A DNA stretch of 64,000 nt from Catellatospora sp. KI3 (GTDB lineage Bacteria > Actinomycetota > Actinomycetes > Mycobacteriales > Micromonosporaceae), in contig NZ_JASAMB010000009.1 of NCBI RefSeq assembly GCF_029948125.1, positions 232,357 through 296,356 on the forward strand, written 5' to 3'. Below the pieces are notes generated by a model that saw nothing but the letters and a program-made list of their open reading frames with translations, searched no databases and was not told the DNA's origin. Position numbers and translations under genes: made by a program. Shown one piece after another: positions 7,918 to 16,335 of the stretch (positions are counted from its first letter, which is position 1; every line of letters begins with the position of its first letter).

Positions 7918-8385
7918 ATGCGGCATCCCCGACCGCCCGATGAGGCGGGGCACGACCCCGGAAGGGCCGAACGCATGCCTCTTCCCAGCGCACCGCCGGC
8001 GCCCCCGCCCTTCGCCGAGCGGTACAACCACCTGCTGGAGACGATCAAGCCGGGCGGCGTACGGCAGACCGACGAGATGGTGGCCCAGGCGACCGAGGTG
8101 TCGGCGCAGTACATCGGGATGCTGCGCACCGGTAGGCGCAGCAACCCCAGCCACGAGCTGGTCGGCCGCATCGCGGCCCACTTCGGTGTCGACGTCGCCT
8201 ACTTCCTCGACCCCGACCGCGCCGCCGCGGTGGACCGGGAGCTGCGTACCGTCGGCGCCCTGCGCGACTCGCGGGTACGCCGCCTGGCCCACCGCATGTC
8301 CGGGCTGTCCCCCGACAGCCTCGACCTCACCGCCGAGATCATCGAACGCCTGCGGCGCCTCGAAGGCCTGCCCGACACCGACTGA
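7918..8385 (+). CDS. EspR-like XRE-type DNA-binding protein
   Basis: A 155-residue protein. After a 35-residue Pro-rich leader, residues 36-150 match the plan of mycobacterial EspR, the ESX-1 regulator and nucleoid-associated protein. The match comprises FAERYNHLLETI, a helix-turn-helix with VSAQYIGMLRTGRRSNPS, then AAHFGVDVAYFLD, and a C-terminal dimerisation helix pair (RDSRVRRLAHRMSGLSP). The ATG at 7918 has GGAGG at 7907-7911. The equivalent of the EspR core may start at the ATG at 7975. No ESX genes are in the window, so a nucleoid or developmental role is as likely as secretion control. Confidence 0.75.
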   Translation: MRHPRPPDEAGHDPGRAERMPLPSAPPAPPPFAERYNHLLETIKPGGVRQTDEMVAQATEVSAQYIGMLRTGRRSNPSHELVGRIAAHFGVDVAYFLDPDRAAAVDRELRTVGALRDSRVRRLAHRMSGLSPDSLDLTAEIIERLRRLEGLPDTD

Positions 8386-8431
8386 CCGCGCAGACCGCGT
8401 CGAGGCGAGCGGCTTGCAGTGGGATGCTGCA

Positions 8432-9385
8432 ATGTCCGGCATGTTGGACGACATCCAGATCCGGTTGGCGGCGGCGGCGGAAGCCGTACGCGAGCACCAG
8501 GTGACCACGCAGCGCTGCCGGGAGCTGGGCGAGCGCGTCGACGGTGCGCAGCGGCAGCTGGGGCTGGTCACCAAGGCGCACGCCGCTGAGGCGGCCGACG
8601 TCGCCAAGCTGGAGGGCATGTCGCTGACCCGTATCTGGCTGGCGCTGCGCGGAGCGCGCGACGACGCGCTGGCCCGCGAGCGGGCCGAGGAGCAGGCCGC
8701 CGCGTACCGGGTGGCCGAGGCGAAGGAGCGGCTGCGGGTGCTCGCCGACGAGCTGGCGGTCGCGCGGGCGCGGCTGGCGACGCTGCGTACCGCCGAGTTC
8801 GACTACACCGCCGTGCTGGCCGAGAAGGAGCAGCACCTGGCCGACAGCGGCGACCCGCGGGCCGGGCGCCTGCTGGAGCTGGCCGAGCGGCGCGGCAGCC
8901 TCACCGCCGAGCTCAAGGAGCTGCGCGAGGCCGCCGCGGCGGCCGCACGGGCCGCCGAGAGCCTCGACCGGGTCGCCGTGCTGCTGGGCAAGGCCGACGA
9001 CTGGTCGGGCTACGACACGTGGCTGGGCGGCGGCGCGTTCAGCAGCGCGATGAAGCACGACCGGATGGACGAGGCGGCCTCCGCCGCGACCGTTGCCGAC
9101 CATCACATCGCGAAGCTGCGCACCGAGCTGGCCGACGTACGCGACGTGAACCTCACCCTGCCCGAGCTGGAGCTTGAGGGCTTCACCCGGTTCGCCGACG
9201 TGTGGTTCGACAACATCTTCACCGACCTGGCCGTCCGCGACCGGATCAAGCAGGCGCTGCGCAACGTCGGGCACTCGGTCGAGCGGGTGGCGGGCCTGCG
9301 GCGCACCCTGGACCGGCACCTGGCCGACACCACCGCCGCCCTGGAGGGCGCCGAGCGGGAGCGCCGGGCCGTGCTGGCGAGCTGA
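8432..9385 (+). CDS. coiled-coil protein of unknown function
   Basis: A 317-residue, almost entirely helical protein. It begins MSGMLDDIQIRLAAAAEAV and alternates Ala/Arg/Glu-rich heptads (about residues 1-185) with a short globular part around 190-215 (DDWSGYDTWLGGGAF) that contains Trp and Gly. A further helix bundle ends in RRTLDRHLADTTAALEGAE. There is no signal peptide. The start could be the ATG at 8432 or 8441. A shape of this kind fits a cytoskeletal or stress-response scaffold, but I cannot name a family. Confidence 0.65.
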   Translation: MSGMLDDIQIRLAAAAEAVREHQVTTQRCRELGERVDGAQRQLGLVTKAHAAEAADVAKLEGMSLTRIWLALRGARDDALARERAEEQAAAYRVAEAKERLRVLADELAVARARLATLRTAEFDYTAVLAEKEQHLADSGDPRAGRLLELAERRGSLTAELKELREAAAAAARAAESLDRVAVLLGKADDWSGYDTWLGGGAFSSAMKHDRMDEAASAATVADHHIAKLRTELADVRDVNLTLPELELEGFTRFADVWFDNIFTDLAVRDRIKQALRNVGHSVERVAGLRRTLDRHLADTTAALEGAERERRAVLAS

Positions 9386-9424
9386 GCGGGGTTGAACCCC
9401 GGCCCACCGGGGTACGACCAGCGC

Positions 9425-10090
9425 GTGGCCACCAGAACCGAACCGGGGGCGGAGGAGTTCGTACCCGCGCATCCGGGCTCTGTCGACGACCTGCGCGCGG
9501 CCGCGGGCGGCTGCCGAGGCTGCCACCTCTACCGCGACGCCACCCAGACGGTCTTCGGCGCCGGTCCGGGCCGGGCCGCCGTGGTCCTGGTCGGCGAGCA
9601 GCCGGGCGACGTGGAGGACCGCCGGGGCGCGCCGTTCGTCGGCCCGGCGGGCAAGGTGCTGGACCGGGCCATGGCCGAGGCGGGTCTGGCCCGGACTGAT
9701 GCGTACCTGACCAATGCGGTCAAGCACTTCAAGCACCGCGACACCGGCAAGCGCCGCATCCATCAGACGCCGACGCGTACCGAGGTCGTCGCCTGCCTGC
9801 CGTGGCTGGTGGCGGAGCTGGAACTGCTGCGCCCCAGGTTCGTGGTGGCCCTGGGCGGCACGGCGGTCAAGGCGCTGCTGGGTCCGGCCGCGACGATCTC
9901 CGGCGTACGCGGGCAGCTGCTGCCGTGGCCGGACGCGGCGCACCATCCCGAGCTCTTCGCCGGTGCCCACGGCCGGTTCGCCGCGACCATCCACCCGTCG
10001 GCGGTGCTGCGTGCCGAGGACCGGGAGGCGCTGTACCAGGGCCTGGTCGCCGATCTGGCCCTGGTGGCCCACGCGCTGGGCGACGTTTAG
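9425..10090 (+). CDS. udgX: UdgX-type uracil-DNA glycosylase
   Basis: A 221-residue family 4-like uracil-DNA glycosylase. Visible motifs are GEQPGD (motif A), PFVGPAGKVLDRAM, the UdgX-specific loop KRRIHQTP and HPSAVLR near the end. In UdgX the His of that loop attacks the deoxyribose and leaves the enzyme covalently attached to DNA after uracil release, instead of freeing an abasic site. Cysteines at CRGC and VVAC fit the iron-sulfur cluster; only three are visible. I prefer the GTG at 9425 to the in-frame TTG at 9392. Its role is probably damage signalling or uracil repair. Confidence 0.9.
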   Translation: MATRTEPGAEEFVPAHPGSVDDLRAAAGGCRGCHLYRDATQTVFGAGPGRAAVVLVGEQPGDVEDRRGAPFVGPAGKVLDRAMAEAGLARTDAYLTNAVKHFKHRDTGKRRIHQTPTRTEVVACLPWLVAELELLRPRFVVALGGTAVKALLGPAATISGVRGQLLPWPDAAHHPELFAGAHGRFAATIHPSAVLRAEDREALYQGLVADLALVAHALGDV

Positions 10091-10199
10091 CCCCGACCCG
10101 GACGGGGCATGGCAGCCGGGCCGGGTTCGCGTCGCCGCCCGGCTTTCGCCGTCGGCGGGCCCTGGCAGCCGCCCGTCCGACCGTTGATCGGAGGACGCG

Positions 10200-10739
10200 A
10201 TGGGACACCTCACCCGGTCGGAGCCGACCGCCGTGCTCGACGCCCGGTTCAGCAGTCCCGGGGCCGAGCCCGTACCGTGGGCCGACGCCCGCGCGCGCCT
10301 CGTCGACGCGCCCGTGTTCTGGCTGTCCACGGTGCGCCCCGACGGCCGCCCGCACGTGACGCCGCTGCTGGCGGTGTGGTCGGAGGAGGCGCTGTACTTC
10401 TGCACCGGCCCGACCGAGCGCAAGGCCCGCAACCTGGCCGAGAACCCGCACTGCGTGCTCACCACCGGCACCAACGCCCTCGACGAGGGCCTGGACCTGG
10501 TCGTCGAGGGCGACGCGGTCCGGGTGCGCCAGACGCCGGAGCTGTCCCGGGTGGCGCTGGTGTACGAGTTCAAGTACGGCCCCGACTGGCGCTACGAGGT
10601 CGCCGACGAGGCCTTCCATCACGTCGGCGGCTGCGCCCTGGTCTACCGGGTGGACCCGGTGCGTGCCCTCGGCTTCGGCAAGGGCACCCGGTTCAGCCAG
10701 ACCGCCTGGAACTTCGAGCCGGCCGGGGACGCGACCTGA
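10200..10739 (+). CDS. pyridoxamine 5'-phosphate oxidase-fold protein
   Basis: A 179-residue PNPOx-like split-barrel protein. The first strands read VFWLSTVRPDGRPHVTPLLAVW, a typical flavin (FMN or F420) site, then LYFCTGPTERKARNL, which is usual in actinobacterial members that bind F420, FMN or heme. GGAGG at 10191-10195 precedes the ATG. It is not the biosynthetic PdxH because the pyridoxal-phosphate site residues at the C-terminus are absent. The substrate is unknown. It converges on the nitrilase-like gene with almost no gap. Confidence 0.8.
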   Translation: MGHLTRSEPTAVLDARFSSPGAEPVPWADARARLVDAPVFWLSTVRPDGRPHVTPLLAVWSEEALYFCTGPTERKARNLAENPHCVLTTGTNALDEGLDLVVEGDAVRVRQTPELSRVALVYEFKYGPDWRYEVADEAFHHVGGCALVYRVDPVRALGFGKGTRFSQTAWNFEPAGDAT

Positions 10740-12284
10740 TCAGCGCACCAGGTCGGCGTAGAGCACCGACTCGACGTACCCGTCCTCCTGCGGGGTGCCC
10801 GACCCGGCGGCCAGCCGCCCGGCCGCCGCGGCCAGCGCGTCCCGGGTCCCGTCCGGCGCCGACCAGGGCGACAGGGCCAGGAACTCCGGCTTGTCCCCGG
10901 CGTACACCTGGTATTCGGCCGGGTCGGTGGCGGTGCGCTCGCCGGTGCCGACATAGCGCCGGCCGGGCCCGGTCGCGCCCCGGCCGGTGATCGCGCTCTG
11001 GCCGTCGAACACGAGGTCGAACAGGTTGCCGGTCATCATCGGGGTCACGTTGTAGCGGAACCTGACGGTCGGGTCGGCCACGGCGCGCCAGGTCGAACCC
11101 ATCCACTCAAGGGGCTGCCAGCCGCCGCTCTGCGCCGCGGTGGCCCAGCGGCCCGGGTTGGCGTCGGCCTGGACCATCACGTCGACGCCCTGCGCGTCGA
11201 GGCAGGCCGCGTACGACACGCGCAGGTCGGCGCACGGGTCGAACCCGGCCGGACGCTGCCCGAACGGGTACCCGTAGCCGAAGGCGGGCAGCGAGGTGGC
11301 GAACCCGACCCGGAATCCGGCCACGTCCACGCCGCTGGCGTTGGCCCGCCCCGCCGCCCCGCTCGACGGCCCCTCGTCCAGGCCCAGCAGGTCCAGCTCC
11401 AGCGCGGTCAGCGGCACCTTCTCGTTGCGGAACAGCAGGTTGCGCTCGAAGTCGGGGGCGTCGGCGCGCACCTCGTCCGGCCCCCACAGGAACGTCACGT
11501 TGGCCACCCGCGACTCGGTGGCCACGTACGCCGTGCCGGTCGACCGGTACGCCGGGTCGGCGAACAGGGCGACCTCGGCCGGATCACGGCTGACCCGGTA
11601 GCGGGCCTGGTTGTTGCCGGCCACCACGTACACGCCGTAGTCGCGGGCGATCTCGGAGAAGGTGCGGCTGAACGCGCGTACGAACGTGTCCGTCGCGCCG
11701 AGCAGCACCTGCTTGCGCGGATCCACCCCGCCGAAGCGCACCTGGTACGCCGCGATCTGCGGCGCGTACGCCACGTTGAGCTGCGCCAGCGCCCCGGCCA
11801 TGCCCAGCGGCACCGCCTCGGTGGCGGCCCGCGCCGCGCCGCGCGCCTGCGCCCGCACCCCGGCGCCGCGCGCGCCGATCCCGACCGTGGGCAGCCCGAC
11901 GTCCTCGGGGAAGACGATCAGCGTCGGCACCCCCGGCTTGCGGTGCGGCAGCACCGTCTCCTCCACCAGGCAGCGCATCGCCGTGCGCCACGTCTCGTAG
12001 CTCTCCGCGTGCCCGAGGTCCAGGTGGTAGCCGATCGCGAACACCCGCAGCCGCGCGTCCGGCTCGTCGTGGCCGCTGACCGGCACCCGGTCAGGGGAGC
12101 GGTAGCGGGCGCAGGCCGCCGCGTCCGGATGGTCGGGACCGTCGCCGCCGCCCGTGACCGCCGACAGCGCGCCCGGCACCTGGCTGCTCAGCGCGACCAG
12201 GGTCCACGGGACGACCACCAGCAGCGCGAGCAGCCGCGCCAGCCGGGCACCCCGGCCCAGCGGCGCGCTCAGCCGGGCGGTCAC
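10740..12284 (-). CDS. membrane-anchored nitrilase-superfamily protein
   Basis: A 514-residue protein with an N-terminal signal-anchor (ARLLALLVVVPWTLVALSS, residues 12-31) and an extracytoplasmic domain. The nitrilase Glu-Lys-Cys triad can be read in order: Glu in FPEDVG, Lys in RNEKVPLT, Cys in YAACLDAQGVDV. YVVAGNNQARY between them also suits the fold. Family enzymes hydrolyse or transfer amide groups. The size and anchor recall the Lnt lipoprotein N-acyltransferase group, but the multi-span membrane part of Lnt is missing. The GTG at 12284 overlaps the stop of the RDD gene by four bases, so the two are coupled. The substrate is unknown. Confidence 0.7.
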   Translation of the reverse strand: MTARLSAPLGRGARLARLLALLVVVPWTLVALSSQVPGALSAVTGGGDGPDHPDAAACARYRSPDRVPVSGHDEPDARLRVFAIGYHLDLGHAESYETWRTAMRCLVEETVLPHRKPGVPTLIVFPEDVGLPTVGIGARGAGVRAQARGAARAATEAVPLGMAGALAQLNVAYAPQIAAYQVRFGGVDPRKQVLLGATDTFVRAFSRTFSEIARDYGVYVVAGNNQARYRVSRDPAEVALFADPAYRSTGTAYVATESRVANVTFLWGPDEVRADAPDFERNLLFRNEKVPLTALELDLLGLDEGPSSGAAGRANASGVDVAGFRVGFATSLPAFGYGYPFGQRPAGFDPCADLRVSYAACLDAQGVDVMVQADANPGRWATAAQSGGWQPLEWMGSTWRAVADPTVRFRYNVTPMMTGNLFDLVFDGQSAITGRGATGPGRRYVGTGERTATDPAEYQVYAGDKPEFLALSPWSAPDGTRDALAAAAGRLAAGSGTPQEDGYVESVLYADLVR

Positions 12285-12676
12285 CGCGACCGGACCACGG
12301 CGGTGAAGGCGAGCCGGTCCCACATCGCCTGCCGCGTCGGCGAGAGCACGAACAGCGCCGCGACGACCCAGCCCAGACCCAGCGTGGCCGCGCCGAACAG
12401 GCCGACCACGCCGAGCGCGTACGCGCCCTGGCGCAGGGCCATCGTGCGCAGCCCGGCGGGCTCGGCCGACACCGCGTCGACGACGCGCAGGCCGAGCAGC
12501 CGCTTGGCGGGGGTGCGGCCGTGGCGCCACTCGTACACCGACCAGGCCAGCCAGCCGACTACCAGGGTCGCCGCGCACAGCAGCAGCTCCAGCGCGAACC
12601 CGGCCAGTCGGCGCCCGAGCCCGGCGAGCTGCGGTCGGGCTTCAGGCTCAGCCGGGTGGCTCGCGGTCTCGATCAT
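12281..12676 (-). CDS. RDD-family membrane protein
   Basis: A 131-residue protein with the RDD domain pattern: an Arg in GRRLAGFALELLLCAATL (first membrane span), a short loop with RHGRTPAKRLLGLRVVD, then a third span GLGWVVAALFVLS ending in W-D-R-L. Some RDD proteins move solutes or ions; most are uncharacterised. It is the first gene of a two-gene unit with the nitrilase-like protein. The ATG at 12676 faces the divergent amine oxidase across 45 bases. Confidence 0.8.
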   Translation of the reverse strand: MIETASHPAEPEARPQLAGLGRRLAGFALELLLCAATLVVGWLAWSVYEWRHGRTPAKRLLGLRVVDAVSAEPAGLRTMALRQGAYALGVVGLFGAATLGLGWVVAALFVLSPTRQAMWDRLAFTAVVRSR

Positions 12677-12691
12677 GCGGGGGACCCTATA

Positions 12692-12706
12692 GCGAGAATC
12701 GCTCGC
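12692..12706. promoter_or_regulatory. small dyad in the RDD/oxidase divergent gap
   Basis: GCGAG-AATCG-CTCGC, a 5-bp inverted repeat with 5-bp spacer, in the only 45 bases shared by two divergent genes. A TATAG lies just beside it. It may be a joint operator. Confidence 0.35.
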
Positions 12707-12721
12707 ATACCATCCCCCACC

Positions 12722-14077
12722 ATGGACGCAGATGTCATCGTGGTCGGGGCCGGGGTCGCCGGACTGGTGACCGCCGACCGGCTGGTCGCGCGGGGCCGCA
12801 GCGTGCTGGTGCTGGAGGCGCGCGAGCGCGTCGGCGGCCGCACCCTCACCGCCGACGTGCCGGGCTTCCCGCCGTACGTGGTGGACCAGGGCGGGCAGTG
12901 GGTCGGGCCCGGCCAGGAGCTGCTGTACACCGAGCTGGCCCGGTTCGGGCTGGCCACCCAGCCGCAGTCGACCGGCGGCAGCGCCCTGGTCGTGTTCCGG
13001 GGCAAGGCCCGCCGCTACACCGGCCGCATCCCCAAGCTCGACCCGCTCACGCTGCTCGACGTCGGCCAGACCCAGTTCCGCTTCGACCGCCTGGCCCGGA
13101 CCGTCGACCTGGCGCGGCCGTGGCGCACCCCGCGCGCCACCGACCTGGACAGCCAGACCTTCGAGACGTGGCTGCGCCGCACCTGCTTCACCGAGCGCGG
13201 CCGCGACTTCTTCCGCACCGCCTGCGAGGCCGTCTTCGCCACCGTCCCGGCCAACCTCTCCCTCCTGCACGCGCTGTTCTACTGCGCCAGCGGCACCAGC
13301 CTGGAGACCCTGATCAGCACCGTCGGCGGCGCGCAGCAGGACCGCGTCGTCGAGGGCCTGGGCACCCTCGCCGTCCGGCTGGCCGCGCACCTGGGCGGCC
13401 GGGTCCGGCTGGACACGCCGGTGCGGGCGATCACCCAGGACGAGACGGGGGTACGGGTGCAGACGCCGACCGGCGAACTGCGCGCCCGGCGGGTCGTGGT
13501 GGCGGTGCCGCCGACCCTGGCGGGGCGCATCGCGTACACCCCGGCCCTGCCCGCCCGCCGCGACCAGCTCACCCAGCGCACCCCGCACGGCGGCATCATC
13601 AAGTGCCACGCCGTCTACGACACGCCGTTCTGGCGGGCCGACGGGCTGTCCGCCGAGGCCGCCAGCGACCAGGGCCCGGTCAAGGTGGCGTTCGACGCCA
13701 GCCCCGCCGGGGGCGGCGGGCCGGGCATCCTGCTGGCGTTCCTGGACGGGCCGGAGTCGCTGCGGCTGGGCGAGGTGAGCGCCGAGCAGCGGCGGGCGGA
13801 GGTGCTCCGGTCGCTGAGCCGCTTCGTGGGGCCGCGGGCGCTGGAGCCGGTGGCGTTCCTCGAGCGGGACTGGAATGCCGAGGAGTGGACGCGGGGGTGC
13901 TACGGGGCGCATCTGCCGCCGGGGGCGTGGACGCAGGTGGGGGCGGCGCTGCGGGAGCCGGTGGGGCGGATCCACTGGGCGGGGACCGAGACGGCGGAGC
14001 GGTGGTGCGGCTACGTCGACGGCGCGATCGCCTCCGGCGAGCGCGCCGCCGCCGAAGCCCACACCGCCCTCAGCTGA
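12722..14077 (+). CDS. FAD-dependent amine oxidase (monoamine oxidase family)
   Basis: A 451-residue flavoprotein of normal length for the flavin-containing amine oxidases. The Rossmann FAD motif VGAGVAGL is at residues 8-15, followed by EARERVGGRT. The C-terminal half has HWAGTETAERWCGYVDGAI, where the G-T-E-T / Y-x-x-G-A signature holds the flavin, and the Cys aligned near WCGY could carry a thioether-linked FAD as in eukaryotic MAO. Such enzymes oxidise primary amines to imines and release H2O2. It is divergent from the RDD/nitrilase pair and ends at a bidirectional terminator. The amine is not predictable. Confidence 0.87.
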   Translation: MDADVIVVGAGVAGLVTADRLVARGRSVLVLEARERVGGRTLTADVPGFPPYVVDQGGQWVGPGQELLYTELARFGLATQPQSTGGSALVVFRGKARRYTGRIPKLDPLTLLDVGQTQFRFDRLARTVDLARPWRTPRATDLDSQTFETWLRRTCFTERGRDFFRTACEAVFATVPANLSLLHALFYCASGTSLETLISTVGGAQQDRVVEGLGTLAVRLAAHLGGRVRLDTPVRAITQDETGVRVQTPTGELRARRVVVAVPPTLAGRIAYTPALPARRDQLTQRTPHGGIIKCHAVYDTPFWRADGLSAEAASDQGPVKVAFDASPAGGGGPGILLAFLDGPESLRLGEVSAEQRRAEVLRSLSRFVGPRALEPVAFLERDWNAEEWTRGCYGAHLPPGAWTQVGAALREPVGRIHWAGTETAERWCGYVDGAIASGERAAAEAHTALS

Positions 14078-14085
14078 AAACGAAA

Positions 14086-14131
14086 GGAAGGGGCCCCTCT
14101 TATCGGAATCCGATGTAGAAGGGCCCCTTCC
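14086..14131. terminator. bidirectional terminator, family D copy 1
   Basis: Arms GGAAGGGGCCC and GGGCCCCTTCC flank a loop with its own palindrome TCGGAATCCGA. It sits between two convergent genes. Copies with the same loop or arm occur at 20679-20727 and 63304-63324, also between convergent genes. Confidence 0.85.
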
Positions 14132-14143
14132 TAACCTGGTGCT

Positions 14144-15103
14144 TTATGCGTCGGCGGAGGCGGTGGCCGTCTCGGGGGCGGCTGTTTCGGCGGCGGGGGC
14201 GTCGGCCTGGGCCGGGGCGGGGTTCACGGGGCTGCGGCGCGAGCGGCTCGGCTTCTTGGCCGGCTCCTCGGCGGCGGCGTCCGCGACGACGATGCCCTCG
14301 GGGGCCGTCAGCTCCTCGATCTCGGCGGCGATCTCCTCCTCGGAGCGGCCCGCCATCCGGCGCTGCGAGGCGCGGTCGCGCAGGAACGCCGCGTACAGCT
14401 CCTTGTCCTGGGCGTCCTGCTCGTCGACGAAGATGGCCTCCTGGCCGTCGCGCTTGGCGCGGATCTTCTCGGCCATGTCGGTCAGGCCGAGGCGGCCCGC
14501 CAGCGACGACACGAAGCTGGAACCGCGGGTGATGCCGGTGGCGATGAGGAACGCGCGGCGCTTGAGCCACACGCCCAGCAGCTTCGCGAGCTCGACCAGA
14601 ATCTCGATGACGGCCGCGAGCAGCGCGAGCACGCCGAGGTAGACCAGCGTGTAGACGACGGCGACGATGACCGAGCCGGTCCAGCCCCAGTGGAACGTCG
14701 ACACCAGCACGCCGCCGACGAGCGCGGCGAGCACCGTGCTGGAGAAGAACGTGGCGATCGGGTCCTGCAGGCGCTCCAGCCGGCGGCCGGCGGCGACACG
14801 CTGCAGCACCACCAGGTGGGTCAGCAGGACCGCGCCGATGATGAACGCGGGCGCGACCGACGAGTCGAAGGCCGGGTCGGCGTTGTCGAAGTTGTCCAGC
14901 CACTGGACGGCCTTGCGCATCGGCAGCTCGCCCCAGGGCCAGCGGTCGGCGAAGTAGATCAGGTACAGCGGGATGGACAGGATCGAGAGCGCGAACGCGA
15001 ACTTCTGCGGGCGCTTGTCGAAGAAGACGGCCTTGACGAAGAACGCCACGGCCGCGAGCAGCACTACGGCCACTGTCCAGACGAGAATGTCGCCTATTGA
15101 CAC
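14144..15103 (-). CDS. multi-span membrane protein with charged tail
   Basis: A 319-residue protein. Predicted membrane spans lie near residues 5-25, 35-52, 84-102, 120-140 and 143-168; a cytoplasmic half follows. The tail (220-319) has a charged helical part (QDKELYAAFLRDRASQRRMAG) and ends in an Ala/Pro/Glu-rich low-complexity stretch. The GTG start at 15103 has AAGGAT upstream. I do not recognise the family. The layout suggests a membrane scaffold or channel-like protein; no motif supports more. Confidence 0.7.
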   Translation of the reverse strand: MSIGDILVWTVAVVLLAAVAFFVKAVFFDKRPQKFAFALSILSIPLYLIYFADRWPWGELPMRKAVQWLDNFDNADPAFDSSVAPAFIIGAVLLTHLVVLQRVAAGRRLERLQDPIATFFSSTVLAALVGGVLVSTFHWGWTGSVIVAVVYTLVYLGVLALLAAVIEILVELAKLLGVWLKRRAFLIATGITRGSSFVSSLAGRLGLTDMAEKIRAKRDGQEAIFVDEQDAQDKELYAAFLRDRASQRRMAGRSEEEIAAEIEELTAPEGIVVADAAAEEPAKKPSRSRRSPVNPAPAQADAPAAETAAPETATASADA

Positions 15104-15484
15104 GATGATCCTTTGGATTGGTGGGCCACTGGTTCATTGACCTATGGCAGTCGCCCACCGACCGTCAGCCCGGCAGTGCCGTGTTGAAGTCGCCCCGTCG
15201 GGACGTCCGACCATTCAACAGGCCCGTGCCCGAGCCGTATGGCCCGACCGTGGCCGATGTCGGTGTCACCCAACCACCGCCGTCAGCAGCACACAATCAG
15301 ATGATCAGCCGGAGGGGGATCGGTCGTCCATACCGGTCGGAACGGTGAGGACAATGATGCGCCCGGCAGATCCGGAAAGCCGCTTTTGGACGGCGTCCAA
15401 TTAGGCGCCGCCGTGACCCGGCAGTAATGGATCCGACACCTTGTGCCGCGCGTTGTTGGCGGTCATTCGCCTGGCATTGTCCGG
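15104..15484. other. intergenic, nothing assigned
   Basis: About 380 bases between the start of the membrane-protein gene and the end of the SDR gene. I see no gene with credible codon use, no repeat family member and no clear hairpin. Confidence 0.6.
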
Positions 15485-16207
15485 TTACCAGGGCAGCGGG
15501 CGGCCGTGCCGGAAGAATCCACCGGTCGGTCCGCGGTCGGGCAGATCCACCGCCCACAGCACACTCGCCGCGCCCTCGGCCACGGGCGCGCCGCCGGGGC
15601 CGCCCATGTCGGTGGCGATCCAGCCCGGACACACCGCGTTGACCAGGATGCCGCTGCCCGCCAGGTCGTCGGCCAGCTTGCGGGTTAGCGCGTTGAGCGC
15701 GGCCTTCGACACGCCGTACGCCGGAGTCTCGCCGCCCATCCCGGTCAGCGACCCGGCCTCGCTGGACACGTTGACCACGCGCGGATGCCGGCCGGAGCGC
15801 AGCAGCGGCAGCAGCGCCTGGGTGGTCTGCCACGCGCCGAGCACGTTCGTCTCCAGCGCCTGGCGCACCGTGTCCAGGTCCGCGTGCTCGGTGCGCTGCC
15901 AGGTGTCGTACAGGATGGCGGCGTTGTTGATCAGCACGTCCAGCCGCCCGAACCGCTCGCCCACGGCGGCGGCGACCGCGCGCAGGTTCACCGGGTCGGT
16001 GACGTCCAGGCCCAGCGCGACGATCTGCCCGCCGCCGGTCAGCGCCGCGCGCAGCTCCTCGGCCGCCTGCTCGCCCCGGGCCCGGTCCCGCGCGCCCAGC
16101 ACCACGCTCGCCCCGCCCTGCGCGAGCTGCCGCACCACCTCGCGCCCGATGCCCCGGTTGGCGCCGGTGACGATCGCGACCCGCCCGGCGAACCGTTCTT
16201 CTTCCAC
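15485..16207 (-). CDS. short-chain dehydrogenase/reductase
   Basis: A 240-residue classical SDR. The NAD(P) motif TGANRGIG is at about residues 12-19, N-N-A-A in the fourth strand, catalytic Ser in VVNVSSEAG, and Tyr/Lys in YGVSK. The proline-glycine turn CPGWIATDMGG follows. Arg after the glycine motif region suggests NADPH. The GTG at 16207 is chosen because the longer ORF runs into the promoter region of the divergent MFS gene. It may act on a small carbonyl compound linked to that exporter, but this is inference. Confidence 0.85.
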   Translation of the reverse strand: MEEERFAGRVAIVTGANRGIGREVVRQLAQGGASVVLGARDRARGEQAAEELRAALTGGGQIVALGLDVTDPVNLRAVAAAVGERFGRLDVLINNAAILYDTWQRTEHADLDTVRQALETNVLGAWQTTQALLPLLRSGRHPRVVNVSSEAGSLTGMGGETPAYGVSKAALNALTRKLADDLAGSGILVNAVCPGWIATDMGGPGGAPVAEGAASVLWAVDLPDRGPTGGFFRHGRPLPW

Positions 16208-16280
16208 CGTGCCATTGTCACCGCTGCGAGCAGCGGGTACGGGCGCAACGCGCGCACCGGTATGAATGAAAGATCGTCGA

Positions 16281-16292
16281 TTTCCATGGAAA
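16281..16292. promoter_or_regulatory. 12-bp perfect palindrome TTTCCATGGAAA
   Basis: It lies in the 128-bp gap between the divergent SDR and MFS genes, beside a TATCCT that could be a -10 box for the MFS gene. It is a plausible shared operator; no regulator gene is adjacent. Confidence 0.45.
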
Positions 16293-16335
16293 GGGATATC
16301 CTGTCGACCCGCCTCGTGCATGTGAGGAGACGCGG

